DNA from: a virus
IMG/VR virus record: IMGVR_UViG_3300005731_000099
Location: 1 to 36,850 of that record
DNA length: 36,850 bases
Reading direction: 5' to 3' (one strand)
The notes under the pieces: model-generated
What the model saw: the letters and a program-made list of their open reading frames with translations, nothing else
The model's database searches: none
What the model was told of the DNA's origin: nothing
Part shown: positions 13,719 through 22,690 of the stretch, one piece after another
Numbering within the stretch: the first letter of the stretch is position 1
How the letters are laid out: every line of letters begins with the position of its first letter
Position numbers and translations under genes: made by a program

Positions 13719-16621
13719 AAATTTACATAGATAATACTTTACTAGATACCTCTGACGCGGTTGCCTTTCCGCTTAACTTTTCTATTGCAGATATTAGAGA
13801 ACCTAGTAAACGTCAGCAGTCATTCAGTAAGACTATTAGCCTACCATCTAGTGACGCTAATAATAAGCTATTCACACACGCTTTTAATGTTAATAGATCG
13901 GGCGGTTACAATCCTAATCTAAAAGCTGACTGCTTAGTATTGCAAGATAGCATAGAAGTGTTTAAGGGATCGGCTCAATTAAAAAAGGTAACGCAAAAAG
14001 GCTCAAAGATATACGGCTATGATATTGTTATTTACGGTAAGCTGTCAAATATCTTCTTTGATATTGCTAGAGGTAAATTATCAGAGTTAGACTTTTCAGA
14101 GTTTGACCATGCTTATACTAAAACTAATCAAGACAATAGCTGGGATACTTCAATTATAGAGAACGCTGGAAGTGTAGCCTTTGCGCTTGGTAACGGTTAT
14201 GTATATCCGTTAATAGACTATGGATATTCAACTAATCAGGTAGACTTTAAGGTAACAGACTTAAAGCCTGCTTTGTATGCTAAGACGGTAGTAGATAAGA
14301 TATTTAGCACACATGGCTATACATACGACTCTACTTTTTTTGATAGCACATTCTTTAAGTCTTTAATTGTTCCATTCACTAGACAGCGTTTAGAGATGGA
14401 TAGCAGCGAGATAGAAGCTAAGTTATTCCAAGCAGGTAACAGCGCAAAACAAGAAATAGAGTTCGCAAGTGCAGCAACACCCACAAGCGCACTAAGAGAG
14501 ACGATAGAATTTGATGATGATAGTACGGGCGGTAATTTTGACAACGGTGGTAACTATGACACAGGTGCTTATCAATACACCGTTCCTGATAACGGCATCT
14601 ATTCAATAAATACTAGAATCTATGTAGGCGTTAGACTTGTACCTGATACTCCAGGTATTGCAATGACTCCGACATTTACAGACGTGTTAGATTGTGTGGC
14701 TAGGGTACTTATAAACGGCACCCCTGTTAACACACAAGTATTACAAATAGACTTTGGAAACATAGCAGCCTTTACTACTTCTTACGAGTCAGCTAACACG
14801 ATAGCGCAGCCCGATCCTAACGGCATATTCTTAGGTTCTCAATTTAGCACTTACTCAAACTTATTTAGCGTTTACACTAACTCACTACAATTAACAGCAG
14901 GGGACACCGTTGAGATAGAATTTTTCCCTAGTTCTGGCTCTAGCCAATGGCAAACTTACGGAACTAATGAACGCTTTATAGATGGTAGTTTAAATCTATA
15001 CGGTGGAGACTATTACCTGCAAGTTAAGACAGGTAGCACGTTCTATAATAAAGTAGATAACACAGCGGTAATTGAGGGTGGTACGGTTAATATGTCTAAT
15101 GTACTACCAGTTGAGATTGAGCAAAAAGACTTTCTAAGTAGCATAGTAAAGATGTTTAACTTGTATGTTGAGCAAGATAAAGACAATGCACAGAACTATC
15201 TAATTGAGCCGCGTAATGACTTCTATGTTTCCGCTAATGAAGATTGGGAGTTGAAACTAGATGAGGATAGTGAGCAAGACATTATACCTATGGGTGTGTT
15301 AGATGCTGCTAGATACTTATACTCTTACAAGCAAGATAAAGACTATTATAACGAGTTGTATGAGTCAACTTATGGCGAGGTTTACGGTCAACACATTGAG
15401 GACGTTAATAACGATTTTTTAAAGAATGAAAAGAAAACAGAGTTAATATTCAGCCCTACACCATTAGCAGACAATGGCGGTGCCTCTGATATGGTAATGT
15501 CTAGGATATTCCAAGTAGATAGCAGCAACAATATTAAACCGTATGCAGCCAATATAAGATTATTATACTATGGAGGCTTAAAGACAATTAACGGAGGGCA
15601 ATGGAATCACATAGGGGCTAGTGCTACAAGCTCATTTTTTACTTACCCTTATTGCGGTCACTTAGATGATCCGTTTAACCCTAGTGTTGACTTGAATTTT
15701 GGAATAGTTAAGGAAGTATATTATAATGATAATTGGCAAGATATTACCTGGACCAACAATAATATCTATAATATCTATCACTCTCAATTTATAGATGAGA
15801 TAACTAGTGAGGACTCAATCTTATTTACTGGCTATTTTAGACTACGTAGTAAAGATGTTTATGATATAGACTTTAGAAATCAATACTACTTTAAAAACAG
15901 CTATTGGAGGCTAAACAAGGTTATAGACTTTGATCCTAGTAATGACAGCTTAACTAAATGCGAGTTTGTAAAGATTAAAGAGGTGGCTACGTTTAGCCCT
16001 ACAACGGTAACTATAATCGGTGCAGCAGATGATGATGTAGAATATCCTACTCCAAAGATGAAAACTACCGACATGACAGACGGTAATTCATTCACTAAGA
16101 AGATGGATATTGTAGTAGGTGGTAGTGGTAACATAGTAGCACCTGATGCTAGGATGGTAACTATACAAGGAAACGACAATATAGTAAGCTCTAAGAGTGA
16201 GAATATCCACATAAGCGGAGACGGTAATTTTATCGGAGAGGAAGCTAGTAATGTAGTTCTTATTAACTCTGATAATTTAAGTATAAGTGAATCAGATGTA
16301 ACTTACATCAATGGTAATTTAATAGATGAGAAGATAATAGCATTAAGGACTATTCAAACACTAACGTCAAGCGGTACTATGTCAAACGCTTACAGAACAA
16401 CTTTATGCGACACTTCAAGTGGGGATATAGATTTAACCATAACAGCAGCGGCTAACTCAGAGAGGTTAAGATTTACAATTAAGAAAATAGATGCAGCTAA
16501 TAATGTCAATATAACAACAGCCGCAAGTGATGACATAGACGGCAGTACAACAATAACATTAACAAGTTTAAACGACTCCGTAGAATTAGAGTCCGACGGA
16601 ACACAATATAATATAGTATAA
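13712..16621 (+). CDS. Large tail hub/baseplate protein with beta-repeat tail, 969 aa
   Basis: The N-terminus (FPLNFSIADIREPSKRQQSF, SKTISLPSSDANNKLF) is typical of the large structural protein of Bacteroidota siphophages that likely forms the tail tip hub. Residues about 800-870 contain repeating G-x-x-N-I-V and V-x-I-x-G units (GSGNIVAPDARMVTIQGNDN), suggesting a short beta-helix. The last 85 residues (MSNAYRTTLCDTSSGDIDLT, LRFTIKKIDAANNVNITTA, VELESDGTQYNIV) match a small beta domain common at the ends of phage fibre proteins. GTG start at 13712. It may contact the receptor. Confidence 0.65.
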   Translation: MVEIYIDNTLLDTSDAVAFPLNFSIADIREPSKRQQSFSKTISLPSSDANNKLFTHAFNVNRSGGYNPNLKADCLVLQDSIEVFKGSAQLKKVTQKGSKIYGYDIVIYGKLSNIFFDIARGKLSELDFSEFDHAYTKTNQDNSWDTSIIENAGSVAFALGNGYVYPLIDYGYSTNQVDFKVTDLKPALYAKTVVDKIFSTHGYTYDSTFFDSTFFKSLIVPFTRQRLEMDSSEIEAKLFQAGNSAKQEIEFASAATPTSALRETIEFDDDSTGGNFDNGGNYDTGAYQYTVPDNGIYSINTRIYVGVRLVPDTPGIAMTPTFTDVLDCVARVLINGTPVNTQVLQIDFGNIAAFTTSYESANTIAQPDPNGIFLGSQFSTYSNLFSVYTNSLQLTAGDTVEIEFFPSSGSSQWQTYGTNERFIDGSLNLYGGDYYLQVKTGSTFYNKVDNTAVIEGGTVNMSNVLPVEIEQKDFLSSIVKMFNLYVEQDKDNAQNYLIEPRNDFYVSANEDWELKLDEDSEQDIIPMGVLDAARYLYSYKQDKDYYNELYESTYGEVYGQHIEDVNNDFLKNEKKTELIFSPTPLADNGGASDMVMSRIFQVDSSNNIKPYAANIRLLYYGGLKTINGGQWNHIGASATSSFFTYPYCGHLDDPFNPSVDLNFGIVKEVYYNDNWQDITWTNNNIYNIYHSQFIDEITSEDSILFTGYFRLRSKDVYDIDFRNQYYFKNSYWRLNKVIDFDPSNDSLTKCEFVKIKEVATFSPTTVTIIGAADDDVEYPTPKMKTTDMTDGNSFTKKMDIVVGGSGNIVAPDARMVTIQGNDNIVSSKSENIHISGDGNFIGEEASNVVLINSDNLSISESDVTYINGNLIDEKIIALRTIQTLTSSGTMSNAYRTTLCDTSSGDIDLTITAAANSERLRFTIKKIDAANNVNITTAASDDIDGSTTITLTSLNDSVELESDGTQYNIV

Positions 16622-16622
16622 T

Positions 16623-18212
16623 ATGAGTTACAGTACGCAGAGATCTACAATAATTTATTCAGACTACCAATCAACTTTAGCAGATACGGCAGAAATTGAC
16701 AGCGGGTGGTTAGATATGGAGGGCGTTGATAAAGTCCAATTTAGCGGCTATTCGGACACAGCTGGACTAACAATGACTATAGAGTCAAAAGTAAACAACA
16801 CAACAGCACCCACGCAATTAAGCACACCTGTTACTTATACAGACGGTACTTTTTATTTGTTTAATGTAATTTGCCGTCAAAGGTGGATGAGATTTAAATG
16901 GACTAATAACACAGGAGGAGTAGTTAATGATGCTTCAATGGAGATTAAACAAACCTTTGGAAGCTCAGACAAATTAAGTGTGTTTCCTGTTGGTGTTAAT
17001 CCTAGTATATTTAGCCAAGCGGCATTGGTGCAATCTATAACAAGAGGTAAGCAGCCCGATGGCGATTATGTAGCAGTTCCAGCAGACGGTACGGCGGTTA
17101 GCACAAGTAGTACGTTAACAGCTTCTAGTACTTATACTTCAAGTTGGGTAGATAGTGACGGGTTTAATGAAATAGATTTGCTAATAGCTACAGACGTTGA
17201 GAGCCAAGAAGATGGAATAGTTATAGACTTTACAGACGATGCAAACGCTGGAAGCCCTACAGTGATACTATCAAAAACGTTTAGTTATAACCAAGTGGAT
17301 ATAGACAGGGGGTTTGTGCGTATTAAGTTAGCTCCAGCCTTAGACGGGTTTAGAATTTCATATACAAACGGTGCTACTGGTCAATCTAGCTTTTTTCTAG
17401 TTGCTGATCTAAGAACTAACGGAACGCCTCAAAGGCTTAATGCTGGAGGGTCGCAAGTTGTTAGTGATTTTGGTACAGAGGTCGCACTAGGGGAAGTGCC
17501 GAACTATACAATCGGTGATAAATTCGGGCGTAACTCAGACATAGACACAGGCTCAACGCCAGAGGATATAACAGAAATAGGAGGCATTTATGCTGGTCAG
17601 CCTTTATCATTCACGCCAGAGACTATTGAGGTATTTAGTGCTAGTGTGAATGATACGGCGGTAGGAACAGGGGCAAGGACGGTAAGGATAACAGGCTTAA
17701 AGACATCATCATCTAAGGAGTATGAGACAGAGGATTTAACATTATTAGGGGCAGTAGCCGTAACGTCTAGTAGTAGTTGGTGGCGGGTTAACAAGGTTGA
17801 AGTATTAACAGCTGGTAGTGGTGGTAGTAATGCGGGTATAATTACTTGTAGAGCAACTAGTACAACATCAGTAGTATTTGCTAAAGTACCTGTTGGCTAT
17901 AATCAAAGTCAGATAGCCGCTTACACCGTTCCTGATGGTAAGAAGATGATAATCAAACGTGCAAGGGTTGGAATAACGAGAGCTAACGGATCAGCTGGTA
18001 GTGCAACTATATGCTTACTTAAAAGACCAAGCGGAGGCGTGTTTAATTGTATTAGGGCTTTTGAACTTCAAACAGGGGCAGGTACCAATGTTACTTTTGA
18101 TGGTGGTATTATTTGTGAAGCTGGAACAGATATAAAATTTCAAGTAAAAGACGTATCAGACAATAACACAGTAGCAGAGGCAGGTGTTGAATATTATTTA
18201 ATTAACGCATAA
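16623..18212 (+). CDS. Virion structural/tail fibre-like protein, 529 aa
   Basis: This Ser/Thr/Gly-rich beta protein has no enzymatic motif. Residues about 345-440 (VGTGARTVRITGLKTSSSKE, WWRVNKVEVLTAGSGGSN) follow a G-A-R-T-V-x-I-x-G-L ... R-x-N-K/R-V ... G-x-x-N-x-G-x-I pattern seen in capsid- or tail-associated proteins of marine phages. The C-terminal part (YTVPDGKKMIIKRARVGIT) looks like a jelly-roll-like domain. It starts two bases after the hub gene and touches the tape measure start. Receptor binding is possible but not shown. Confidence 0.6.
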   Translation: MSYSTQRSTIIYSDYQSTLADTAEIDSGWLDMEGVDKVQFSGYSDTAGLTMTIESKVNNTTAPTQLSTPVTYTDGTFYLFNVICRQRWMRFKWTNNTGGVVNDASMEIKQTFGSSDKLSVFPVGVNPSIFSQAALVQSITRGKQPDGDYVAVPADGTAVSTSSTLTASSTYTSSWVDSDGFNEIDLLIATDVESQEDGIVIDFTDDANAGSPTVILSKTFSYNQVDIDRGFVRIKLAPALDGFRISYTNGATGQSSFFLVADLRTNGTPQRLNAGGSQVVSDFGTEVALGEVPNYTIGDKFGRNSDIDTGSTPEDITEIGGIYAGQPLSFTPETIEVFSASVNDTAVGTGARTVRITGLKTSSSKEYETEDLTLLGAVAVTSSSSWWRVNKVEVLTAGSGGSNAGIITCRATSTTSVVFAKVPVGYNQSQIAAYTVPDGKKMIIKRARVGITRANGSAGSATICLLKRPSGGVFNCIRAFELQTGAGTNVTFDGGIICEAGTDIKFQVKDVSDNNTVAEAGVEYYLINA

Positions 18213-20245
18213 TGGCAGAAAAGAAAATACAAGCTAGTTTAGAGTTTAACACTAAAGACGCTCAAAAGAGTGCTAATGACTTTGCTAAGTCTATAGACGG
18301 GGCTACTAAAACACTAGGAGGTTTAGAGGAACAGATAGAAAGAGATTTAGCAGCGTTAAAGAAACTACCTGCTGGAAGTAAAGAGTTTAATAAACTAGCC
18401 GCTGAAATAAGTAAGGCGAAAACAGAGGTAGCTAATTTAGAGTTAGCCTTTGAGACGTTAGACATGGAACAGCGTTTTACGGCTGGACTAGATGCAGTTA
18501 GTGGTGTTGCTGGTGGATTTGCAGCGGTTCAAGGTGCTACTGCTTTAGTAGGTGTTGAGAGTGCAGAGTTAGAGCAGCAACTATTGAAAGTTCAAGCTGC
18601 AATGGTTTTAAGCACTGGTATTAGAGATATCAGTACGGCTACTGCTGCGATGAGAAAACTTAACGTAGTAACCAAAGCACAAGCGGTTGTACAGCGTGTA
18701 CTAAACGTGGTTATGTCTGCCAATCCTATTGGATTGATAGTTACAGCTATCGGACTTTTAGCGGCTGGATTTGTAGCCTTTAGTGATAAGGCTAAGAAGA
18801 TTATGAGCGTGGTACTTGCTCCTTTAATCTTGCAATTCAAGTTAATGAAAGCAGGTATTGAGGCAATAGCAGAGGCGTTTGATATTATACCTGATGCAGC
18901 AGAGAGAGCAGCGGAAGCGCAAAGAATTGAAGCACAGAAAGCAGCGACAGCAGTTAAGAAAGCAGAACGCGAGAAACTAGAAAGCGTAGTTAAGAGTTTA
19001 GATGAAACTAAGAAAGCAGAAGAGGAGCGTTATGATTTTGAGATACGTAAAGCACAAGCAGCAGGTAAAAGCATTGAGGAATTAGAAAAGGAGAAACTAG
19101 GCTTTGTATTAGATAACCTAGCACAGCAAAAAGTTGCGTTACAAGACTTAGCAGACTTTAATCAAGAGATACTAGACAATCAATTTAAGGTAGTCCAGGA
19201 GCAAGGGGAAATACTAGGTAACTTGGAAATTGCTACAGCTAGAATAAGCAAGGCAGCAACAGAAAAGAAGATAAAAGACATAGCTGTATTAGAAGATAAA
19301 GCTGCAAAGGATGAGGAGATACGTGAGATAAAGAAACAGAAAGCAGCACAAGATAGGGCAAACGAAGCGTGGAAAAAAGCGCAAGAGGAGAAAAGGAAAC
19401 AAGAGGAGGATGCTAGGAAAGCACAAGAGGAAGCGGATAAAAAAGAAGAGGAAAGACTAAAAGCAAAGGCAGAGAAAGAAGCGCAGATTGAAGCTGAAAG
19501 GCGTAAAAACCTAGCAGACCAAGAAAGGGAATTTAGACAAACGTTAGAAGATGAAGCAGAGGAAAGATTCCAAAGGTCTTTAACAGAGGAGGAGAGAGAA
19601 ATAACAGCGGTCAATGATAAGTACTTTAGATTAATAGAACAAGCTAGACAATATGGTATTGATACGGCTGAACTAGAACAAGCACAAGCGGATGAACTAC
19701 AAGCGATTAGAGATAAAGCAGGGGAGAAAGAATTAGAGAAAGATAGAGCAATAGCAGAAGCTAAACAGCAGATTACAGATAACGTCATAGCAGGTGCGCA
19801 GTCAGCAACTAAGTTATTAATAAGTGATGCAGACAAAGCGGAGAAAGTACAGAAAGATATTACACTAGCGCAGATAGCAATAGATACAGCAAAGGCTATC
19901 AGTTCATTAACAGCAGCATCACAAGGCAACCCATTAAACGCACCTACGGGAGGTTTAGCTGGTATTGCTCAATTCTCTAGTGGTATTGCTACTATACTAG
20001 CTAATATGGCTAGTGCAGCGGCACTACTTAAAAAACCACGCCCACAAGTAGCAGGTACAAGCGGAGGTAGTTCTAGTGCTTCAAGCGGTGTAGCGATTAA
20101 CTCAGTAGGTAACGGCAGTACTATCATAAATGGTAATACAACGGGGACGCCTGAGCCTGTTAAAGTATTCGTAACTGAAACGGATATAAGCAGTACACAG
20201 AGCGCAGTTAATAATATAGTTGAGAGTGCTACGGTGGTGGAATAG
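18212..20245 (+). CDS. Tape measure protein, 677 aa
   Basis: The N-terminus (EKKIQASLEFNTKDAQKSAN) is followed by a coiled coil, then a hydrophobic stretch near residues 170-195 (NPIGLIVTAIGLLAAGFVAF). A long Lys/Glu/Ala coiled coil spans about 230-530, a second hydrophobic part lies near 585-615, and the end is low-complexity. This is the standard layout of siphovirus tape measures, which set tail length and help DNA entry. By the usual 1.5 angstrom per residue the tail would be about 100 nm. It lies downstream of the tail tip genes rather than after the chaperones. The stop is embedded in late motif C. Confidence 0.85.
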   Translation: MAEKKIQASLEFNTKDAQKSANDFAKSIDGATKTLGGLEEQIERDLAALKKLPAGSKEFNKLAAEISKAKTEVANLELAFETLDMEQRFTAGLDAVSGVAGGFAAVQGATALVGVESAELEQQLLKVQAAMVLSTGIRDISTATAAMRKLNVVTKAQAVVQRVLNVVMSANPIGLIVTAIGLLAAGFVAFSDKAKKIMSVVLAPLILQFKLMKAGIEAIAEAFDIIPDAAERAAEAQRIEAQKAATAVKKAEREKLESVVKSLDETKKAEEERYDFEIRKAQAAGKSIEELEKEKLGFVLDNLAQQKVALQDLADFNQEILDNQFKVVQEQGEILGNLEIATARISKAATEKKIKDIAVLEDKAAKDEEIREIKKQKAAQDRANEAWKKAQEEKRKQEEDARKAQEEADKKEEERLKAKAEKEAQIEAERRKNLADQEREFRQTLEDEAEERFQRSLTEEEREITAVNDKYFRLIEQARQYGIDTAELEQAQADELQAIRDKAGEKELEKDRAIAEAKQQITDNVIAGAQSATKLLISDADKAEKVQKDITLAQIAIDTAKAISSLTAASQGNPLNAPTGGLAGIAQFSSGIATILANMASAAALLKKPRPQVAGTSGGSSSASSGVAINSVGNGSTIINGNTTGTPEPVKVFVTETDISSTQSAVNNIVESATVVE

Positions 20246-20275
20246 TTACAAAACAAATAAAATAATATTTAATAG
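20245..20275 (+). promoter_or_regulatory. Late motif copy C
   Basis: GTTACA begins with the last base of the tape measure stop codon. AATATTTAATAG (20264-20275) ends one base before the ATG at 20277. The spacing is identical to the other copies. Confidence 0.7.
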
Positions 20276-20276
20276 T

Positions 20277-20882
20277 ATGGATAAGGTAAAAGTATTTGAG
20301 ATAGTTATAGAAAATAACCTAGAAGATGAAACGGGGGTGGACTTCATAGCGTTAGTTGACCAACCTGCAATCATGAAGAATTGGATGGCGTTTAATAGTC
20401 AAGAGAATAAACTAGCTTTTAAAAGTGTTGACAATGAGAAGCGGTTAATCATGGGGGCTGCTATGATACCAGACTTAAAGATATACAGACACGATGCAGA
20501 ACGTGGAGACTTCTATGTATATTTCTCTAAAGACACTATCTCAGATATCAGTAAGAAATACCACCGTAAAGGATTTAGTAATAACGTTAATGTTATGCAC
20601 GATCCTAATACACTAGCTACTGACGTATATGTAGTGGAGTCTTTTATAACTGATGAGGCTAGGGGCATATCAGATCCTAAAGGCTTTGACAATCCAGAGG
20701 GGACTTGGTATGTTACTATGCACGTAGATAATGACACTATTTGGAATGACTTTGTTAAGACTGGTCAATTTAAAGGATTCTCTGTGGAGGGCTTATTTAA
20801 TGAGATTGAAGATACAGAGACTAAAGAAGATAAGATACTAAAAGAGATTGACGCTATTATCAAATCAGAGTTTAAGAAATAA
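20277..20882 (+). CDS. XkdF-like prohead protease candidate, 201 aa
   Basis: The segments DFIALVDQPAIMKNWMAF, FSNNVNVMHDPNTLATDVYV (with the family's N-x-x-H position), VESFITDEARG, EGTWYVTMHVDNDTIWNDF and GQFKGFSVEGLF follow the Phage_XkdF family, predicted serine proteases of the capsid module. The ATG at 20277 is chosen because late motif C abuts it; an in-frame ATG upstream would lie inside the tape measure gene. Its product likely trims scaffold or capsid. The stop codon is part of palindromic element E2. Confidence 0.7.
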   Translation: MDKVKVFEIVIENNLEDETGVDFIALVDQPAIMKNWMAFNSQENKLAFKSVDNEKRLIMGAAMIPDLKIYRHDAERGDFYVYFSKDTISDISKKYHRKGFSNNVNVMHDPNTLATDVYVVESFITDEARGISDPKGFDNPEGTWYVTMHVDNDTIWNDFVKTGQFKGFSVEGLFNEIEDTETKEDKILKEIDAIIKSEFKK

Positions 20883-20926
20883 CGAACCATAAACAGCATT
20901 AAAACGCTGTCTATATTTTAGTTAGC
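20880..20926. repeat. attC-like palindromic element E2 between convergent genes
   Basis: TAAC (20880-20883) and GTTA (20921-20924) form the outer pair. ATAAACAGC (20889-20897) and GCTGTCTAT (20906-20914) form a 9-bp inner stem with one mismatch-type pair. The stop codons of the protease gene (plus) and DUF3268 gene (minus) lie in the two outer boxes. Bases 20897-20923 repeat 65-91 on the other strand. A bidirectional terminator is an alternative reading. Confidence 0.55.
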
Positions 20927-21344
20927 TGCAATAAATTTTATTCGCACAATAAGGCTTGCAAACCCGCACAACTTCATTGCAAAGTTCAACGTCAAACATT
21001 CCTATATGCGTAAATTCCTTTGGCGTTCCTATTTGCTTACCTAACCAAGCGTAAGCAGAGTTTCTAACTTCGTGCTTTCTTCTGCCCTGTTTCATTCCTT
21101 TACGCCAAAGTTGGTCAAAGTAAAAGTGTGCCTTCTTTTTTGCCTCCCGCAATTCCCTATTTGCAAGCCTTCCCAACGCTTGCTTACTCGTGCCGTGATG
21201 AACACCTACATAGGAATCACAGTCTTTGCAGTAATAAACCATTCCATAGCTTTTACCGTATATCACGGCACTATCCACGTAATCGGGTTTCTTGCCACAG
21301 TAAGGGCATTTTTTTGCGGTTGTTATATCTTTATCAAATTCCAT
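20922..21344 (-). CDS. DUF3268-like zinc-finger protein, 140 aa
   Basis: A zinc ribbon is visible: C13-x2-C16 (CPYCG) and C39-x2-C42 (CKDCDSYVGVH). It is followed by a helical part with LGRLANRELREAKKKAHFYF, AYAWLGKQIG and HIGMFDVELCNEVVRVC. These match the zinc-finger-containing DUF3268 family, which occurs on phages and mobile elements with unknown function. It runs against the late genes and is bracketed by two attC-like elements (E4 upstream, E2 downstream), so it may be a mobile cassette or moron. Confidence 0.75.
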   Translation of the reverse strand: MEFDKDITTAKKCPYCGKKPDYVDSAVIYGKSYGMVYYCKDCDSYVGVHHGTSKQALGRLANRELREAKKKAHFYFDQLWRKGMKQGRRKHEVRNSAYAWLGKQIGTPKEFTHIGMFDVELCNEVVRVCKPYCANKIYCS

Positions 21345-21369
21345 AAAATTTACAGTTCACTTCGTCAGC

Positions 21370-21425
21370 TAACACAGGGTATAAAAAACTTCGCTTTGCT
21401 TCGCATTTCATACCCAAGTCCGTTA
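21370..21425. repeat. attC-like palindromic element E4
   Basis: TAAC (21370-21373) and GTTA (21422-21425) form the outer pair. GGGTAT (21377-21382) and ATACCC (21410-21415) form the inner stem, with spacers of 3 and 6 bases and a 27-base loop holding two GCGAAG copies on the minus strand. The stop of the minus-strand 21423 gene lies inside the GTTA box. I recall similar palindromes beside cassette-like genes in Bacteroidota, but this was not checked. Confidence 0.55.
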
Positions 21426-21785
21426 TTCACTATCCAGCATCTTCTTAAATCGTGTTATCTCTTGCTCCATTACATCACTATAAAACTGCTTAAAATCTTT
21501 TGTAGAATCAGATTGAGCATGGAGTAAGTATAATACATTCCTTAATCTTTGGCTTTTAGTCTTGCCCTCTAACTCTATATCGCAGTCATCTATTAAATCT
21601 ATTTCTGCTTGTGTTAAGTCTCCGTCATTCTTAAAGTATAAGATACCTATGCCGTTTACCATCTCATCACACTCCATAAATTCTTGAGTGCTTTGTTCTA
21701 GTGTTGTAGTAAATGACAATTTAACGCTTCTATCCTTTCTACGTGTTGCGCTGTCTAGTGTTACCTGTCTAATTATCTTACTCAT
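21423..21785 (-). CDS. Conserved hypothetical protein, 120 aa
   Basis: The protein starts SKIIRQVTLDSATRRKDRSV and contains STQEFMECDEM, IELEGKTKSQRLRNVLYLL and a helical end (FKQFYSDVMEQEITRFKKM). The E-G-K-T-x-S-Q-R-L-R-x-V-L-Y segment is one I associate with uncharacterised Bacteroidota phage proteins. Function is unknown. Its start overlaps the previous minus-strand gene by 8 bases, and its stop forms part of element E4. Confidence 0.6.
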   Translation of the reverse strand: MSKIIRQVTLDSATRRKDRSVKLSFTTTLEQSTQEFMECDEMVNGIGILYFKNDGDLTQAEIDLIDDCDIELEGKTKSQRLRNVLYLLHAQSDSTKDFKQFYSDVMEQEITRFKKMLDSE

Positions 21786-21951
21786 AAGCTATTTTTATTA
21801 AATACGACCATGTATATTGATTTAAAGTTAAGTTTCCATCTACCTCACTATACACCACTTCGTCCGTTATAGGCAGAATAAAATAACCGTCTATTTCAGT
21901 CATCCTATTTATATGATTCTGTAACATTGAACGTGCCTTTCCCTTTGTCAT
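21778..21951 (-). CDS. Hypothetical protein, 57 aa
   Basis: From ATG at 21951 the product is MTKGKARSMLQNHINRMTEI and then a short beta-rich part (YFILPITDEVVYSEVDGN). A longer form could start at 21972, but the TATCTTTG promoter element at 21977-21970 predicts transcription starting near 21964, downstream of that codon. It is the first gene of a three-gene minus-strand unit inside the late block. Function is unknown. Confidence 0.5.
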   Translation of the reverse strand: MTKGKARSMLQNHINRMTEIDGYFILPITDEVVYSEVDGNLTLNQYTWSYLIKIAYE

Positions 21952-21963
21952 AAGTTCAAAATT

Positions 21964-21994
21964 GTTACACAAAGATAATAAAAATATTTACTAA
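21964..21994 (+). promoter_or_regulatory. Late motif copy E, upstream of scaffold and capsid genes
   Basis: GTTACA (21964) and AATATTTACTAA (21983-21994) keep the 13-base spacer but differ at two positions of the second box. The leader to the ATG at 22018 is 23 bases, longer than at copies A, C and D. It overlaps a minus-strand promoter element. Confidence 0.65.
21970..21977 (-). promoter_or_regulatory. Minus-strand -7 element (TATCTTTG) for the reverse-oriented gene cluster
   Basis: TATCTTTG matches the host-type -7 consensus TAnnTTTG. No clear -33 TTTG is seen. It lies inside late motif E on the opposite strand, so the two units could interfere. Confidence 0.45.
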
Positions 21995-22017
21995 TGTACT
22001 AATAATTATTAATTAAT

Positions 22018-22689
22018 ATGAGTTTTAAAGAAAAATTTACAAAGCTATTCGTAGATGTAGATGCAGCAGATCGTAAGACCGTTAGTGAAGCATTTAACGA
22101 AGCTCTTGCAGATTTAGACTCTAGTACTTCTACTAATTCTTTTATTGATGTCCCTACCTCAAATGGTACTATGCTTAGCATTGAACCAGGTGTTGAAGTT
22201 GGTGCTGCTGTTACCATGCCAGACGCAGAAGGTAACATAGTTCCAGCAGAAGATGGAGAGCATGAGCTAGAAGATGGACGTATTATCGTAACGGTTGGCG
22301 GTGTCATTGATGACGTGCTAACTCCAACGGGAGAGACGGTTGAAGTATCAGAAGAAGAGATGAGCGATATTGCACCTAAAGCAGATGCGCCTTCTCCTAA
22401 GTCAGTAATCGAGCGTACAGAAGTGGAGAAGAAATTTGAAGCAGAAGTTGAGGAGGTAGAAGAGGTTGCAGAACCTGCTATTGAGTCAGCATCTAAAGAA
22501 GATTTTGACGCACTTAAAAATGAATTTGCTGCTTACAAAGTAGAGGCAGAAAACAAACTAGACAAAGTGTTAGAAGCTGTTGAAGTCTTAATGGACTTTA
22601 GCGCAGTACAGCCTACAGAAAAACCAAAGACGGCTGGTATGACTATGTCTAGAATAGTAGAGTTTAAAAAACAATTAAGAAAAAGATAA
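22018..22689 (+). CDS. Head scaffolding protein, 223 aa
   Basis: This very acidic protein has the segment DGEHELEDGRIIVTVGGVID (residues about 80-99), a hairpin motif common in scaffold proteins of XkdF-type capsid modules. It also has a Glu/Val-rich coiled coil at about 135-195 and a basic C-terminal helix (MTMSRIVEFKKQLRKR) of the kind that binds capsid protein. It precedes the major capsid gene by one base. Family assignment rests on composition, motif and position. Confidence 0.7.
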   Translation: MSFKEKFTKLFVDVDAADRKTVSEAFNEALADLDSSTSTNSFIDVPTSNGTMLSIEPGVEVGAAVTMPDAEGNIVPAEDGEHELEDGRIIVTVGGVIDDVLTPTGETVEVSEEEMSDIAPKADAPSPKSVIERTEVEKKFEAEVEEVEEVAEPAIESASKEDFDALKNEFAAYKVEAENKLDKVLEAVEVLMDFSAVQPTEKPKTAGMTMSRIVEFKKQLRKR

Positions 22690-22690
22690 A

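Noticed and set aside
15901-16212. Minus-strand open frame (103 codons) within the tail hub gene
   Set aside because: It has hydrophobic low-complexity translation, no start context, and full overlap with the hub gene.
19180-19929. Long minus-strand open frame (249 codons) inside the tape measure gene
   Set aside because: It is Ser/Ala/Cys-rich and mirrors the Lys/Glu/Ala coiled coil of the plus strand. It has no start signal or domain and is a shadow of codon bias.
20880-21425. Reverse gene cluster considered as an insertion sequence or homing endonuclease insertion
   Set aside because: No transposase, HNH, GIY-YIG or LAGLIDADG motif, and no target duplication, is seen. The flanking palindromes differ from terminal inverted repeats because each forms its own hairpin.
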